NCBI GenBank assembly: GCA_018820205.1
Contig: JAHJOK010000010.1
Span: 1 to 37,289 of the forward strand
Length of the DNA: 37,289 nucleotides
Direction: 5' to 3'
Origin: Alphaproteobacteria bacterium
GTDB taxonomy: Bacteria; Pseudomonadota; Alphaproteobacteria; Caulobacterales; Caulobacteraceae
Positions 1 through 8,384 of the stretch are shown piece by piece. Below the pieces are notes generated by a model. That model made no database searches. It was not told where the DNA came from and saw only the letters and a program-made list of their open reading frames with translations. The translations under genes were made by a program, and so were the position numbers. Each line of letters starts with the position of its first letter. Within the stretch, counting starts at the first letter, position 1.

Positions 1-84
1 CCCATTCCGAACTCGGTCGTTAAGCCCTCCAGAGCCAATGGTACTTCGTCTCAAGGCGCGGGAGAGTAGGTCGCCGCCGGGTCT
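1..84 (+). rRNA. rrf: 5S ribosomal RNA, 3' part (5' end outside the window)
   Basis: The window opens inside a 5S rRNA. The stretch CCCATTCCGAACTCGG near the start is the conserved helix III/loop region of bacterial 5S rRNA. The downstream GGTACT...GGGAGAGTAGGTCGCCGCC segment is the usual 3' domain, with the closing strand of helix I ending at about position 84. The 5' third is missing because the window begins within the gene. A tRNA-fMet follows within 65 bp, which matches the alphaproteobacterial rRNA operon order 16S-Ile-Ala-23S-5S-fMet. The 3' end is accurate to a few bases only. Confidence 0.93.
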
Positions 85-144
85 ACCAGTCGGACAGCAG
101 TTATTTGATTTCTCTCGAACATCTTCCTTCACACTACCGTTTGC

Positions 145-221
<77 letters not shown>

Positions 222-229
222 AGATCAAA

Positions 230-262
230 AACGCCCCGCAGGTCTCGCTTGCGGGGCGTTTT
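230..262. terminator. Bidirectional rho-independent terminator of the rRNA operon and acs
   Basis: An 11-bp perfect stem (AACGCCCCGCA, 230-240, with TGCGGGGCGTT, 250-260) encloses a 9-nt loop and is followed by a T-run on the plus strand. On the minus strand the same stem is followed by five T residues. It lies between the tRNA and the 3' end of the oppositely oriented acs gene, so it can serve both. Confidence 0.9.
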
Positions 263-279
263 GCTGTTCGCAAGGCGGC

Positions 280-2214
280 TCAGTCCCCTCGGCGCCGCAC
301 CAGCTCATCGACCACTGTCGGATCGGCCAGGGTCGAGATGTCGCCGAGCGAACCCAGCTCATTCTCCGCGATCTTGCGCAGGATCCGCCGCATGATCTTG
401 CCGGAGCGGGTCTTGGGCAGCCCCGGGGCCCACTGGATGACGTCGGGCGCGGCGATCGGACCGATCTCCTTCCTGACGTGGGCGACCAACGCCTTCTTCA
501 GGTCGTCGGTCGGCTCGACCCCCTTGTTCAGGGTGACATAGGCGTAGATGCCCTGGCCCTTGATGTCGTGGGGAAAGCCGACCACCCCCGCCTCGGCCAC
601 GTCGTCATGCAGCACCAGCGCGCTCTCGACCTCTGCCGTGCCCATCCGGTGGCCGGACACGTTGATGACGTCGTCGACCCGGCCGGTGATCCACCAGTAT
701 CCGTCTTCGTCGCGCCGGGCCCCGTCGCCGGTGAAATACTTGCCGGAATAGGTCGCGAAATAGGTGTCGAAGAACCGCTGATGATCGCCCCAGACGGTCC
801 TCATCTGGCCGGGCCAACTGTCTGTGATGCAGAGATTGCCGGACGTCGTCCCCGCCAGAACGCCACCTTCGGCATCGACCAGTTCGAGTTCCACTCCCGG
901 CAGCGGCTTGGTCGCCGAGCCGGGCTTCAGGTCCGTCGCCCCGGGCAAGGGCGCGATCAGGGCGCCGCCGGTTTCAGTCTGCCACCAGGTGTCGATGATC
1001 GGCAGACGACCGTCGCCGACGACCTCGTGATACCAGCGCCATGCCTCGGGGTTGATCGGCTCGCCGACCGTGCCGAGCAGGCGCAGCGACTTGCGGCTGG
1101 ACGATTTCACCGGCTCGTCGCCGTCGCGCATCAGGGCCCGCAGGGCCGTGGGGGCGGTGTAGAAGACTTCCACCTGATGCTTGTCCACCACCTGCCAGAA
1201 GCGGCGGTTGTCGGGATAGTTGGGCACCCCTTCGAACATCAGGGTCGTCGCCGCGTTCGAGAGAGCGCCATAGACGACGTAGCTGTGGCCGGTGACCCAG
1301 CCGACGTCGGCCGTGCACCAGAACACCTCGCCCGGACGAGAGTCGAACACCAGTTCGTGCGTCCACGAGACCCAGAACAGATATCCGCCGGTCGTGTGCA
1401 GCACGCCCTTGGGCTTTCCGGTCGATCCCGAAGTGTAGAGGATGAACAGCGGATCCTCGGCGTTCATCGGCTCGCACGGGCAGTCGTCTGAGACCCCAGC
1501 GACGACGTCCTCGAACCGTACGTCGCGGCCGTCCATGACCGGCACATCGGCGCCGGTGTGGGCGATGACGAGGACCTTATCTACGACGACCTTGGTCAGG
1601 GCCTCGTCGACATTCGCCTTCAGCGGGATCGTCTTGCCGGCGCGCAGGCCCTGGTCGGCGGTGATGACGATCCTCGAGCCGCAATCCTCGATCCGGCCGG
1701 CGATGCTGTCGGGCGAAAAGCCGCCAAAGACCACGGAATGGACGGCGCCGATGCGGGCGCAGGCCAGCATGGCGACGGCCGCCGCCGGGATCATCGGCAG
1801 ATAGATCGTCACCCGGTCGCCCTTCGCGACGCCCAGGTCCTTCAGTACATTGGCCATGCGGCACACCTCGCGGTGCAACTCGGCATAGGTCAGCGACCCC
1901 GAGACCGACGGATCGTCACCTTCGAAAATGATGGCGGTCTGGTCCGCCCGCTCGGCCAGGTGCCGGTCGATGCAGTTGTGCGCGACGTTCAGAACCCCGT
2001 CGGCGAACCAGCGGATGCGGAAATCGTCCCTGGCGAACGACACGTCCTTGATGACGGTGGGCGGCTTGATCCAGTCCAGCCTTTTCGCCTGTTCCGCCCA
2101 GAATGCGTCAGGCGTTTCGCGCGCCGCGACCCGCGCGGCGTCATAGGCGGCGGCGTTCATATGGGCGCGCTCGGCCCATTCGGCGGACACGGGATACAGG
2201 TCGCGGTCGGTCAT
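280..2214 (-). CDS. acs: Acetyl-CoA synthetase (acetate-CoA ligase, AMP-forming)
   Basis: A 644-residue protein of the usual Acs length. It activates acetate to acetyl-CoA through acetyl-AMP in the cytoplasm. An N-terminal ACAS domain is followed by the adenylate-forming A3 loop [11 protein letters not shown] (residues 260-270), WWQTETG (410-416) and the hinge/A8 region with [13 protein letters not shown] (511-523). Near the C-terminus PKTRSGK contains Lys606, the conserved catalytic lysine that acetyltransferases modify to switch the enzyme off. The ATG at 2214 has a clear GAGGAGA ribosome-binding site. The gene is monocistronic, ends at the terminator shared with the rRNA operon, and is divergent from the lipoprotein gene at 2321. 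The assignment to acetate rather than propionate rests on overall similarity and the PrpE/Acs boundary was not tested. Confidence 0.96.
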   Translation of the reverse strand: MTDRDLYPVSAEWAERAHMNAAAYDAARVAARETPDAFWAEQAKRLDWIKPPTVIKDVSFARDDFRIRWFADGVLNVAHNCIDRHLAERADQTAIIFEGDDPSVSGSLTYAELHREVCRMANVLKDLGVAKGDRVTIYLPMIPAAAVAMLACARIGAVHSVVFGGFSPDSIAGRIEDCGSRIVITADQGLRAGKTIPLKANVDEALTKVVVDKVLVIAHTGADVPVMDGRDVRFEDVVAGVSDDCPCEPMNAEDPLFILYTSGSTGKPKGVLHTTGGYLFWVSWTHELVFDSRPGEVFWCTADVGWVTGHSYVVYGALSNAATTLMFEGVPNYPDNRRFWQVVDKHQVEVFYTAPTALRALMRDGDEPVKSSSRKSLRLLGTVGEPINPEAWRWYHEVVGDGRLPIIDTWWQTETGGALIAPLPGATDLKPGSATKPLPGVELELVDAEGGVLAGTTSGNLCITDSWPGQMRTVWGDHQRFFDTYFATYSGKYFTGDGARRDEDGYWWITGRVDDVINVSGHRMGTAEVESALVLHDDVAEAGVVGFPHDIKGQGIYAYVTLNKGVEPTDDLKKALVAHVRKEIGPIAAPDVIQWAPGLPKTRSGKIMRRILRKIAENELGSLGDISTLADPTVVDELVRRRGD

Positions 2215-2320
2215 GGCGTCTCCTCGCCCGACCCTAGCGGCGTCGAAGGCCGCACGCCAAGCCGGGCGGGAGCCATTCCGGACGAACGGCGTTAACCGTC
2301 AGCATTCATCGGGGACCGTC

Positions 2321-3238
2321 ATGAGCTTGAATCGTCTTCTCGCCGCCGCCGTCATTGGCGCGCTGTCCGTTTCCGCCTGCACGCGCGAGGCCGAGGCGCC
2401 GCCCGAGCCCGTCGATCAGACCCCGCCTGTGGGACAACAGGCCGCCCCGACCACGCCCGCGATCGGCTATGCCTGCGAGAGCGGACAGACCGTCACAGTC
2501 CAGTACCCCGACACCGCCACCGCCTCGATCGCATACCGGGGTCAGACATACGCCCTCCGGCTGGTGCCGTCCGGCAGCGGCGCGCGCTATTCCGGTTCCG
2601 GCCTGGAATGGTGGATCGCCGCCCGCGACGGCCAGGAAAACGCGACGCTCAGCCGCCTCGGCCCCAATCAGGACGTCGGCGTCTCGGTGCTGGAGCGGTG
2701 CAGCCGGCCGTCCGCCAATCCCGCCCTGCCGGTCCCCGGCGCCCCGATGCAGCCCCAGCCGGCGCCGGGCGGCATCCTGCCGGCGGCGACCCCCTGCCGC
2801 GCCGCGCAACTGCGACTGACGAGCGAGACCGGCGACGCCGGCGCCGGCGGCCGCACCAATGTGTTCGCGGTGACCAACACGGGTGCAGCGGCCTGCAGCG
2901 TGTCCGGCTATCCGTCGGTCAGTCTGCTGGACGCCCAGGGTCGCGGCTTGACCGCGATTCGCTCCGAGCAGAACCCGCAGACCGCGATCCCGGTGAACAT
3001 CCCGGTCGGCGGCAAGGGCTATTTCGATATCCACTGGATGGTCGTGCCGAACGAGGGTGCGGGCGAGCGGGTCTGTCCGTCGGCGGCGCGGGTGCGGGTG
3101 CTGATCCCGGGCGACACCGCCGCCTTGGGCGTACCCCTGACCTTCACACCCTGCGGCGGTCGTATCCGGGTCAACCCGTTCCGCTCGAGCGTCGAGCCGG
3201 GGCAGGCGCCGGAGCCGGTCGCCGCGAGCGCCACCTGA
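2321..3238 (+). CDS. Lipoprotein with MliC-like and DUF4232 domains
   Basis: A 305-residue predicted lipoprotein starting MSLNRLLAAAVIGALSVSAC, with the lipobox cysteine at residue 20, then a Pro/Ala-rich linker. Residues about 48-112 resemble MliC, the membrane-bound inhibitor of C-type lysozyme: a YACESG start, SGSGARYSGSGLEWW, and a closing NATLSRL. After a proline-rich spacer, residues about 158-290 look like DUF4232, a cysteine-containing beta-sandwich (CRAAQLRL, TNTGAAACSVSGYPSV). The ATG at 2321 was preferred over an upstream in-frame start because it begins the signal peptide directly. Lysozyme inhibition is a family-based suggestion and the function of DUF4232 is unknown. The gene is divergent from acs and precedes kbl by 46 bp, probably as a separate unit. 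Confidence 0.8.
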   Translation: MSLNRLLAAAVIGALSVSACTREAEAPPEPVDQTPPVGQQAAPTTPAIGYACESGQTVTVQYPDTATASIAYRGQTYALRLVPSGSGARYSGSGLEWWIAARDGQENATLSRLGPNQDVGVSVLERCSRPSANPALPVPGAPMQPQPAPGGILPAATPCRAAQLRLTSETGDAGAGGRTNVFAVTNTGAAACSVSGYPSVSLLDAQGRGLTAIRSEQNPQTAIPVNIPVGGKGYFDIHWMVVPNEGAGERVCPSAARVRVLIPGDTAALGVPLTFTPCGGRIRVNPFRSSVEPGQAPEPVAASAT

Positions 3239-3284
3239 GCGTTGAACGGTGGAAATGCGGTCCGAAAGGGCGTAGCCAGCCGCC

Positions 3285-4478
3285 ATGCAGACTGCCTCAT
3301 TCCACGACCGCGTCGCGGCCGAGCTTTCCGACATCGACGCCCAGGGGCTGACCAAGCCCGAGCGGGTGATCCAGTCCCGACAGGGACCGGTAATCGAGGT
3401 CGGCGGAAAACGCGTGCTGAATTTCTGCGCCAATAACTATCTGGGTCTTGGCGGCGACGACCGTGTTGTCGCGGCGGCCAATGCGGCGACGGAAAAGCGG
3501 GGCGCGGGCACGGCCTCGGTGCGATTCATCTGCGGCACGCTGGACATCCACAAGGAACTGGAACGGGCCATCGCCGACTATCTCGGTTTCGAGGATTCGA
3601 TCCTGTTCGCCGCCGCTTTCGACGCCAACGGCGGCCTGTTCGAGCCGCTGTTCGGAGCCGGGGATGCGATCGTCTCCGACAGCCTGAACCACGCCTCGAT
3701 CATCGACGGCGTCCGCCTGTGCAAGGCCAAACGCTACCGGTTCGCCAACTCCGACATGGTCGATCTGGAAGCCCAGCTGAAGCAGGCCCGGGCCGACGGC
3801 GCGCGCGACATCATCATCGCCACCGACGGCGCGTTTTCGATGGACGGCTATATCGCCAGGCTCGACGAAATCCGCGCGCTGGCGGATCAATACGGCGCCC
3901 TGATCATGGTCGACGACTGCCACGCGACCGGCTTTCTGGGACCGCAGGGGCGGGGGTCGTATGCCCACCACGGGGTCAAGGTCGATTTCGTCACCGGCAC
4001 CTTCGGCAAGGCTCTGGGCGGGGCCATGGGCGGCTTCATCTGCGCCACGTCGGCCGTCGTGCAACTGCTGAAGCAGCGGGCGCGGCCGTATCTGTTCTCC
4101 AACGCCCTGGCGCCGTCGGTGTGCGGCGCCAGCCTCGAGGCCATCCGCATCGCCCAGGGCGAGGAAGGCGACAAACTCCGCGCCCAGCTCAATGCCAACG
4201 CCGCCCGCTTCCGGGCCGCGATGACCCAGGCGGGCTTCGACCTGCTGCCCGGCGAACATCCGATCGTGCCGGTCATGCTGGGCGACGCCAAACTGGCCCA
4301 GACGATGGCCGCGCGGATGCTGGAGCTGGGCGTCTATGTCATCGGCTTCAGCTTCCCGGTCGTGCCGCGCGGCGCGGCACGCATCCGGACGCAGATGTCC
4401 GCAGCGCATACCTCCGATCACATCGACCAGGCGGTTGCGGCCTTCACGACGGCGGGGAAAGAACTGGGCGTGATCTAG
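3285..4478 (+). CDS. kbl: Glycine C-acetyltransferase (2-amino-3-ketobutyrate CoA ligase)
   Basis: A 397-residue PLP enzyme of the alpha-oxoamine synthase family. It cleaves 2-amino-3-oxobutyrate with CoA to glycine and acetyl-CoA, the second step of threonine catabolism. Visible features are NNYLGLG (50-56), the substrate-pocket stretch SVRFICGTLDIH (78-89), the cofactor aspartate in VDDCHATG (209-216) and the Schiff-base lysine in TFGKALGG (Lys242). Length and the FICGTLDIHK signature favour Kbl over the relatives BioF and HemA. tdh follows on the same strand after 76 bp and supplies the substrate, so the pair is the threonine dehydrogenase pathway. An inverted repeat separates the two genes. 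The Shine-Dalgarno sequence is weak. Confidence 0.96.
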   Translation: MQTASFHDRVAAELSDIDAQGLTKPERVIQSRQGPVIEVGGKRVLNFCANNYLGLGGDDRVVAAANAATEKRGAGTASVRFICGTLDIHKELERAIADYLGFEDSILFAAAFDANGGLFEPLFGAGDAIVSDSLNHASIIDGVRLCKAKRYRFANSDMVDLEAQLKQARADGARDIIIATDGAFSMDGYIARLDEIRALADQYGALIMVDDCHATGFLGPQGRGSYAHHGVKVDFVTGTFGKALGGAMGGFICATSAVVQLLKQRARPYLFSNALAPSVCGASLEAIRIAQGEEGDKLRAQLNANAARFRAAMTQAGFDLLPGEHPIVPVMLGDAKLAQTMAARMLELGVYVIGFSFPVVPRGAARIRTQMSAAHTSDHIDQAVAAFTTAGKELGVI

Positions 4479-4480
4479 GC

Positions 4481-4541
4481 GGAGCGCGGACCTCCAGGTC
4501 CGCATCGGCATCGACATTGCGGACCTGGAGGTCCGCGCTCC
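4481..4541. repeat. Perfect 24-bp inverted repeat (REP-like palindrome) between kbl and tdh
   Basis: Arm 4481-4504 is the exact reverse complement of arm 4518-4541, separated by a 13-nt spacer. Each arm is itself nearly palindromic (GCGGACCT-CC-AGGTCCGC), so two small hairpins or one long hairpin can form. This is the architecture of REP/BIME-type extragenic repeats. The element starts 2 bp after the kbl stop and ends just before the tdh Shine-Dalgarno sequence. No T-run follows, so it is not a canonical terminator, but it could attenuate or stabilise the kbl-tdh transcript. Whether it is repeated elsewhere in the genome cannot be seen here. Confidence 0.85.
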
Positions 4542-4554
4542 AGAGGAATGATCT

Positions 4555-5607
4555 ATGACAACCACCATGAAGGCCCTGGCCAAGACGGCCCCCGGCATCG
4601 GGCTGGAACTGATCGACGCGCCGATCCCCGTCGCGGGGCCTGAGGATGTGCTGATCCGCGTTCATCGCACAGCCGTCTGCGGCACCGACATCCACATCTG
4701 GAACTGGGACGAGTGGTCCCAGAAGAACGTGCCGACGCCGATGATTACGGGCCACGAGTTCTCGGGCGAGATCGTCGCCATCGGCTCTGACGTCAACCGC
4801 CCGCTTAAGATCGGCCAACGGGTCTCGGCCGAGGGCCACGTCATCGACCTGAACTCCGAAGCGGCCCGCGCCGGCCATTTCCACCTCGATCCGCACACGC
4901 GCGGCATCGGCGTGAACCGCCAGGGCGCCTTCGCCGAGTTCGTGGTGGCCCCGGCCTTCAACGTGATCGAACTGCCGGACGACGTGTCCTATGAGGTCGC
5001 TTCGATGCTGGATCCGTTCGGCAACGCGGTGCACACGGCGCAGCAGTTCGATCTGCTGGGCGAAGACGTGCTGGTCACCGGCGCCGGCCCGATCGGCATG
5101 ATGGCGGCGGCCGTGGCGCGGCACGCGGGCGCCCGCACCGTCGTCTTGACCGACATCAACGACTATCGGCTGGACCTGGCCCAGAAGGTCGCGCCCGGCG
5201 TGCGCACAGTGAACACCACCAAGGAAGACCTGCACGACGTGATCAAGGAACTGGGCATGAAGGTCGGCTTCGACGTCGCGCTGGAAATGTCCGGCTCGCC
5301 CATCGCCTTCAAACAGTGCGTCGATACCTTGATCATGGGCGGCGGCATGGCCCTGTTGGGCATTCCGTCGAAGCCGATGGAAACCGACTGGGGCGCCATC
5401 ATCCTGAAGGCCCTGACCATCAAGGGCGTCTATGGGCGCGAGATGTTCACCACCTGGAGGAAGATGCTGGGGCTGCTGAAGGCGGGTCTCGACCTGGAGC
5501 CGCTGATCACCCACCGGCTGACCTACGACCGGTTCGAGGAAGGCTTCGGCGCGATGAAGTCGGGCCAGTCGGGCAAGGTCATCCTGAACTGGGACAAGGC
5601 TGCGTGA
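4555..5607 (+). CDS. tdh: L-threonine 3-dehydrogenase, lacking the structural-zinc cysteines
   Basis: A 350-residue medium-chain zinc dehydrogenase that oxidises L-threonine to 2-amino-3-oxobutyrate with NAD+, feeding Kbl upstream. Catalytic-zinc residues are present: Cys42 in VCGTDIHIW and His67-Glu68 in GHEFSGE. The Rossmann glycines are at VTGAGPIGMMAA, and DPFGNAVHT is the typical Tdh stretch. In the lobe that binds structural zinc in E. coli Tdh, the framework GHVI...RAG..HL is kept, but the four cysteines align with Asp98, Ser101, Ala104 and Asp112. The ATG at 4555 is set by a GAGG ribosome-binding site 8 bases upstream; a second ATG at 4567 would lie too far away. The family call is firm. 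Loss of the second zinc site is read directly from the residues. Confidence 0.95.
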   Translation: MTTTMKALAKTAPGIGLELIDAPIPVAGPEDVLIRVHRTAVCGTDIHIWNWDEWSQKNVPTPMITGHEFSGEIVAIGSDVNRPLKIGQRVSAEGHVIDLNSEAARAGHFHLDPHTRGIGVNRQGAFAEFVVAPAFNVIELPDDVSYEVASMLDPFGNAVHTAQQFDLLGEDVLVTGAGPIGMMAAAVARHAGARTVVLTDINDYRLDLAQKVAPGVRTVNTTKEDLHDVIKELGMKVGFDVALEMSGSPIAFKQCVDTLIMGGGMALLGIPSKPMETDWGAIILKALTIKGVYGREMFTTWRKMLGLLKAGLDLEPLITHRLTYDRFEEGFGAMKSGQSGKVILNWDKAA

Positions 5608-5653
5608 TGGGTGCCGCCTGAGCCCGATCGTCGCCTTCCTGTCGGGCGAGGGA

Positions 5654-6064
5654 ATGGATGGGGCCGGACGGGATGTGTTCGAGGTCCTGGCGTTCGACGA
5701 CCCGACGGTCGAACAGGTGCATGACTTTATCCAGTGGGCCTTCCCGTTGCGCGAGCGGTCGGGCGCCAATCCCGGAGCCCCGGTGCTGACGACCGAGGAT
5801 GTCGAGCAGATACGCGATTCGATGGCGGCCCAGGCGGCCCTGGCGGCGCTGACGGACCGGATGGCGATTTTCTACTATCGCAATGGTCACTGGTTGACGG
5901 CCAGCGACCACAACCACCTGCGCATCACACGGATCATCAAATCGCTCAGACTGCTGCGCGGCGAAGAACTGGCCGATGCCTTCCGGACCCTGATCCTGGC
6001 GCGGGTCGAGGAGGCCGGAGCGCCGATCGGAAAGCCGACGCTGGGCTTCTGGGCGCGAGCCTAG
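5654..6064 (+). CDS. OGFr-domain (opioid growth factor receptor-like) protein
   Basis: A 136-residue protein from the ATG at 5654. VHDFIQWAFPLRERSGANPGAPVLT is the hallmark of the OGFr conserved domain, which also occurs in bacterial proteins of unknown function. NGHWLTASDHNHLRITRIIKSLRLL fits the same family. Codons upstream of 5654 stay open and read SPIVAFLSGEG, which resembles the start of bacterial relatives, so the real start may be a non-standard CTG at 5618; no ATG, GTG or TTG lies in frame there. A short GAGG lies very close to the 5654 ATG. It is 46 bp behind tdh on the same strand and may be cotranscribed. Its last 4 bp overlap the end of the convergent topoisomerase gene. The function is unknown. 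Confidence 0.8.
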   Translation: MDGAGRDVFEVLAFDDPTVEQVHDFIQWAFPLRERSGANPGAPVLTTEDVEQIRDSMAAQAALAALTDRMAIFYYRNGHWLTASDHNHLRITRIIKSLRLLRGEELADAFRTLILARVEEAGAPIGKPTLGFWARA

Positions 6065-7080
6065 CCTTTCAGCACCTTGATCAGAGCCGCCTCGAACCCC
6101 TTGGTTTCGGAACCAGGCAGGGTCTGGGTCATCCGGCCGCTTTCGTACAGCTCGAACACCGCCGGGTGGACATAGGAGGACCGGCACACCGTCGGGGTGT
6201 TGCCCAGCAGGCCCGCCACGGCTTTCACGCACACGGTGATCTTGCGCTTCGCATCTGTCGGAGACGCGGCGGCGTCCATGTCCCGCAGGGCCCGAGCCGC
6301 CGAGACGGTGCCGGCCCAGGTGCGGAAATCCTTGGCCGAGAAGGCTTCGCCCATGGCCTCGCGGATGTAGGCGTTCACGTCGTCGGAGGTGATCGGGCAC
6401 AGGTCGCCGTCCGCGTCGCGGTATTTGAACAGATGCTGCCCGGGCAGGTCTCGCAGCGCCCGCACGACGGTCGCCAGCCGCCGGTCCCTGACGCTGACCT
6501 TGTGATCGACGCCGCTCTTGCCGCGAAAGGCGAAGCTGAGGGCGGCGCCGTCCACCTCCAGATGGCGTTTGTGCAGGGTGGTCAGGCCATAGCTGCGGTT
6601 TGCCCTGGCGTACTGCTCGTTGCCGACGCGGATCAGGGTGATCTCCAACAGCCGGACAGCGGTGGCCAGCACCTTTTCCCGGCTGGGGCCACGTTTGGCC
6701 AGATCGCGCTCGACCCTGTCGCGCAGCTTCGGCAACGCGCGGGCGAAGGCGTGCAGGCGATCGAATTTGGCCTCGGACTGATGGCTGCTCCAGTCTTTGT
6801 GATAGCGGTACTGTTTGCGGCCCTTGGCGTCGCGACCAGTGGCCTGGATGTGGCCGGTGGCGCGGGGACAGATCCACACTTCGGTCCAGGCCGGCGGAAT
6901 GGCCAGGGCGCGAATGCGCTTCACGACGGCCTTGTCCCTGACTGTTTTTCCAGAGGCGTCGCGGATGCAAAAGCCTGTGCCCGACCGGACCCGCGTCAGG
7001 CCCGCGTGGGCGTCGCTGCACCAGGTCAGCCCCTTGGGGACCTCGACGGCGTCGGAAAAATCATGGCTGCCGTCGGCCAT
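6061..7080 (-). CDS. DNA topoisomerase IB (poxvirus-type, monomeric)
   Basis: A 339-residue type IB topoisomerase, the compact bacterial/poxvirus form that relaxes supercoils through a 3'-phosphotyrosyl intermediate. The N-terminal beta-rich domain carries IPPAWTEVWICPRATGHIQATGRDAKGRKQY (61-91). The catalytic domain shows LIRVGNEQYARANRSYGLTTL with the first active-site arginine (Arg151), the GKSG...HKV lysine region (about 188-194), KDFRTWAGT with the second arginine (Arg253), and GNTPTVCRSSYVHP with nucleophile Tyr303 and Asn294. The ATG at 7080 was chosen because upstream in-frame codons would run into the divergent rlmJ gene and the length fits relatives. The 3' end overlaps the OGFr gene by 4 bp tail to tail. 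Confidence 0.92.
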   Translation of the reverse strand: MADGSHDFSDAVEVPKGLTWCSDAHAGLTRVRSGTGFCIRDASGKTVRDKAVVKRIRALAIPPAWTEVWICPRATGHIQATGRDAKGRKQYRYHKDWSSHQSEAKFDRLHAFARALPKLRDRVERDLAKRGPSREKVLATAVRLLEITLIRVGNEQYARANRSYGLTTLHKRHLEVDGAALSFAFRGKSGVDHKVSVRDRRLATVVRALRDLPGQHLFKYRDADGDLCPITSDDVNAYIREAMGEAFSAKDFRTWAGTVSAARALRDMDAAASPTDAKRKITVCVKAVAGLLGNTPTVCRSSYVHPAVFELYESGRMTQTLPGSETKGFEAALIKVLKG

Positions 7081-7170
7081 CAGGCGATACTCCGGAATAC
7101 CGACGCCGAACGTGGTCCGAGACCTTCCGGTTCCTCTTGACCTGCTGGGTCGGGAAGGGGACGGAACGCC

Positions 7171-7989
7171 ATGAACTATCGCCACAGTTTTCACGCCGGG
7201 AATTTCGCCGATTTGGTCAAGCACGCCCTGGTTCTGTGGCTGTTGAAGGCGCGACAGTCGATGGGGCCGGTCACGGTGCTGGACACCCATGCCGGGGCCG
7301 GACGTTACGACCTCACCGGCGACGCGGCGCGCTCGGGAGAAGCCGAGGCGGGGGTGGCGCGGCTGATGTCCGCGGTCGACCGTCCGCCCCTGATCGAGGC
7401 CCTGGCGAAACAGGTTGCGGCCCTGAACCCGGACGGCGGCGTGCACGTCTATCCCGGTTCGCCGATCCTGATCGCGCGCGCTCTGCGAGCGGAAGATCGC
7501 TATGCCGGTTTCGAACTGCGCGAGGAGGTCGCAGGCCTGCTGAAAGAGAGCCTGTCCGCCTTTCCCAACGCCGTGGGAACGCCGGGCGACGGCTACGACC
7601 TGGCGGTCGCTGCGGCGCGACGGGAGCGGGGACTGTTGGTGCTGATCGATCCGCCGTTCGAGCGGCCGGACGACTATCTGCGCGCGGCGGACACGGCGGC
7701 GGCGCTTGTGACGGCGGATCCGGGGGCCATGGTCGCAATCTGGACGCCGCTGAAGGATCTGGAGACCTTCGACGGCTTCCTGCGCCGGCTGGCGACGGGG
7801 ACCGGGGCGCCGACCTTGGTGGCCGAGGCGCGCCTGCGTCCCCTGAGCAATCCGATGAAGATGAACGGCTGCGCCATGGTGGTGGTCAATCCGCCCGAGG
7901 ACGCCGATGCGGCGGCCGGTGAAATCTGCGGCTGGGTGGCCCGGACCCTGGGTGAGGCGAGGGCCAGGGCCGAGGTCTGGCGGGCCTGA
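7171..7989 (+). CDS. rlmJ: 23S rRNA (adenine(2030)-N6)-methyltransferase RlmJ
   Basis: A 272-residue SAM-dependent methyltransferase that methylates N6 of A2030 in 23S rRNA. The N-terminus MNYRHSFHAGNFADLVKHA is highly characteristic of RlmJ. VLDTHAGAGRYDL (36-48) is the SAM-binding motif I region and LIDPPFE with DPPF at 160-163 is the amino-methyltransferase catalytic motif. The C-terminal NPMKMNGCAMVVVNPP also fits. A purine-rich GGAAGGGGA precedes the ATG. It is divergent from the topoisomerase gene (90 bp between starts) and convergent with the small monooxygenase-fold gene. Confidence 0.95.
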   Translation: MNYRHSFHAGNFADLVKHALVLWLLKARQSMGPVTVLDTHAGAGRYDLTGDAARSGEAEAGVARLMSAVDRPPLIEALAKQVAALNPDGGVHVYPGSPILIARALRAEDRYAGFELREEVAGLLKESLSAFPNAVGTPGDGYDLAVAAARRERGLLVLIDPPFERPDDYLRAADTAAALVTADPGAMVAIWTPLKDLETFDGFLRRLATGTGAPTLVAEARLRPLSNPMKMNGCAMVVVNPPEDADAAAGEICGWVARTLGEARARAEVWRA

Positions 7990-7998
7990 CCCGAGAGG

Positions 7999-8325
7999 CT
8001 ACTCGATGACCTCGCCCGCCTCGTAGAGGTTCGGTTCGAAGGTGGCGATAGCCATGATCGGGCTCATCGCTGCGACCACCTCGGCCGTGCGGGTCATGGC
8101 CTTCCAGTCCGCGACCGTGCGCCAGACCGCGTGATTGGCGACGGTCTTTCCGTTCAGCCCGCGATGCAAGGTGGCCGAGACGAAGCCGGACAGGCCGACC
8201 TGAGCCTGGGTCAGGGCGACCAGCATCTCGATTAACTGGTCCTGCTTTTCCGGCGCGACCTTGAACACATTGATCAGCACCACCGGCGCGGTGTCGGCAT
8301 CCGTCGTGGCCTTCGGGTCGGTCAT
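7999..8325 (-). CDS. Antibiotic biosynthesis monooxygenase (ABM) family protein
   Basis: A 108-residue single-domain protein of the dimeric alpha/beta-barrel ABM fold. Visible features are VLINVFKVAPEKQDQLIEML near the N-terminus, the central GFVSATLHRGLNG strand pair and the ANHAVWRTVADWKAM segment. Most bacterial members of this family have no proven substrate; some act as heme or quinone monooxygenases and others only share the fold. It has no signal peptide, so it is probably cytoplasmic. The gene sits alone between convergent rlmJ (9 bp) and a divergent amidotransferase. Its ribosome-binding site is weak. Confidence 0.8.
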   Translation of the reverse strand: MTDPKATTDADTAPVVLINVFKVAPEKQDQLIEMLVALTQAQVGLSGFVSATLHRGLNGKTVANHAVWRTVADWKAMTRTAEVVAAMSPIMAIATFEPNLYEAGEVIE

Positions 8326-8384
8326 GTCGGGCGTCTAGCGCGAATGGTCTTGTCCCGCCATGAAAGATCGTCCTCCTATGGGGT

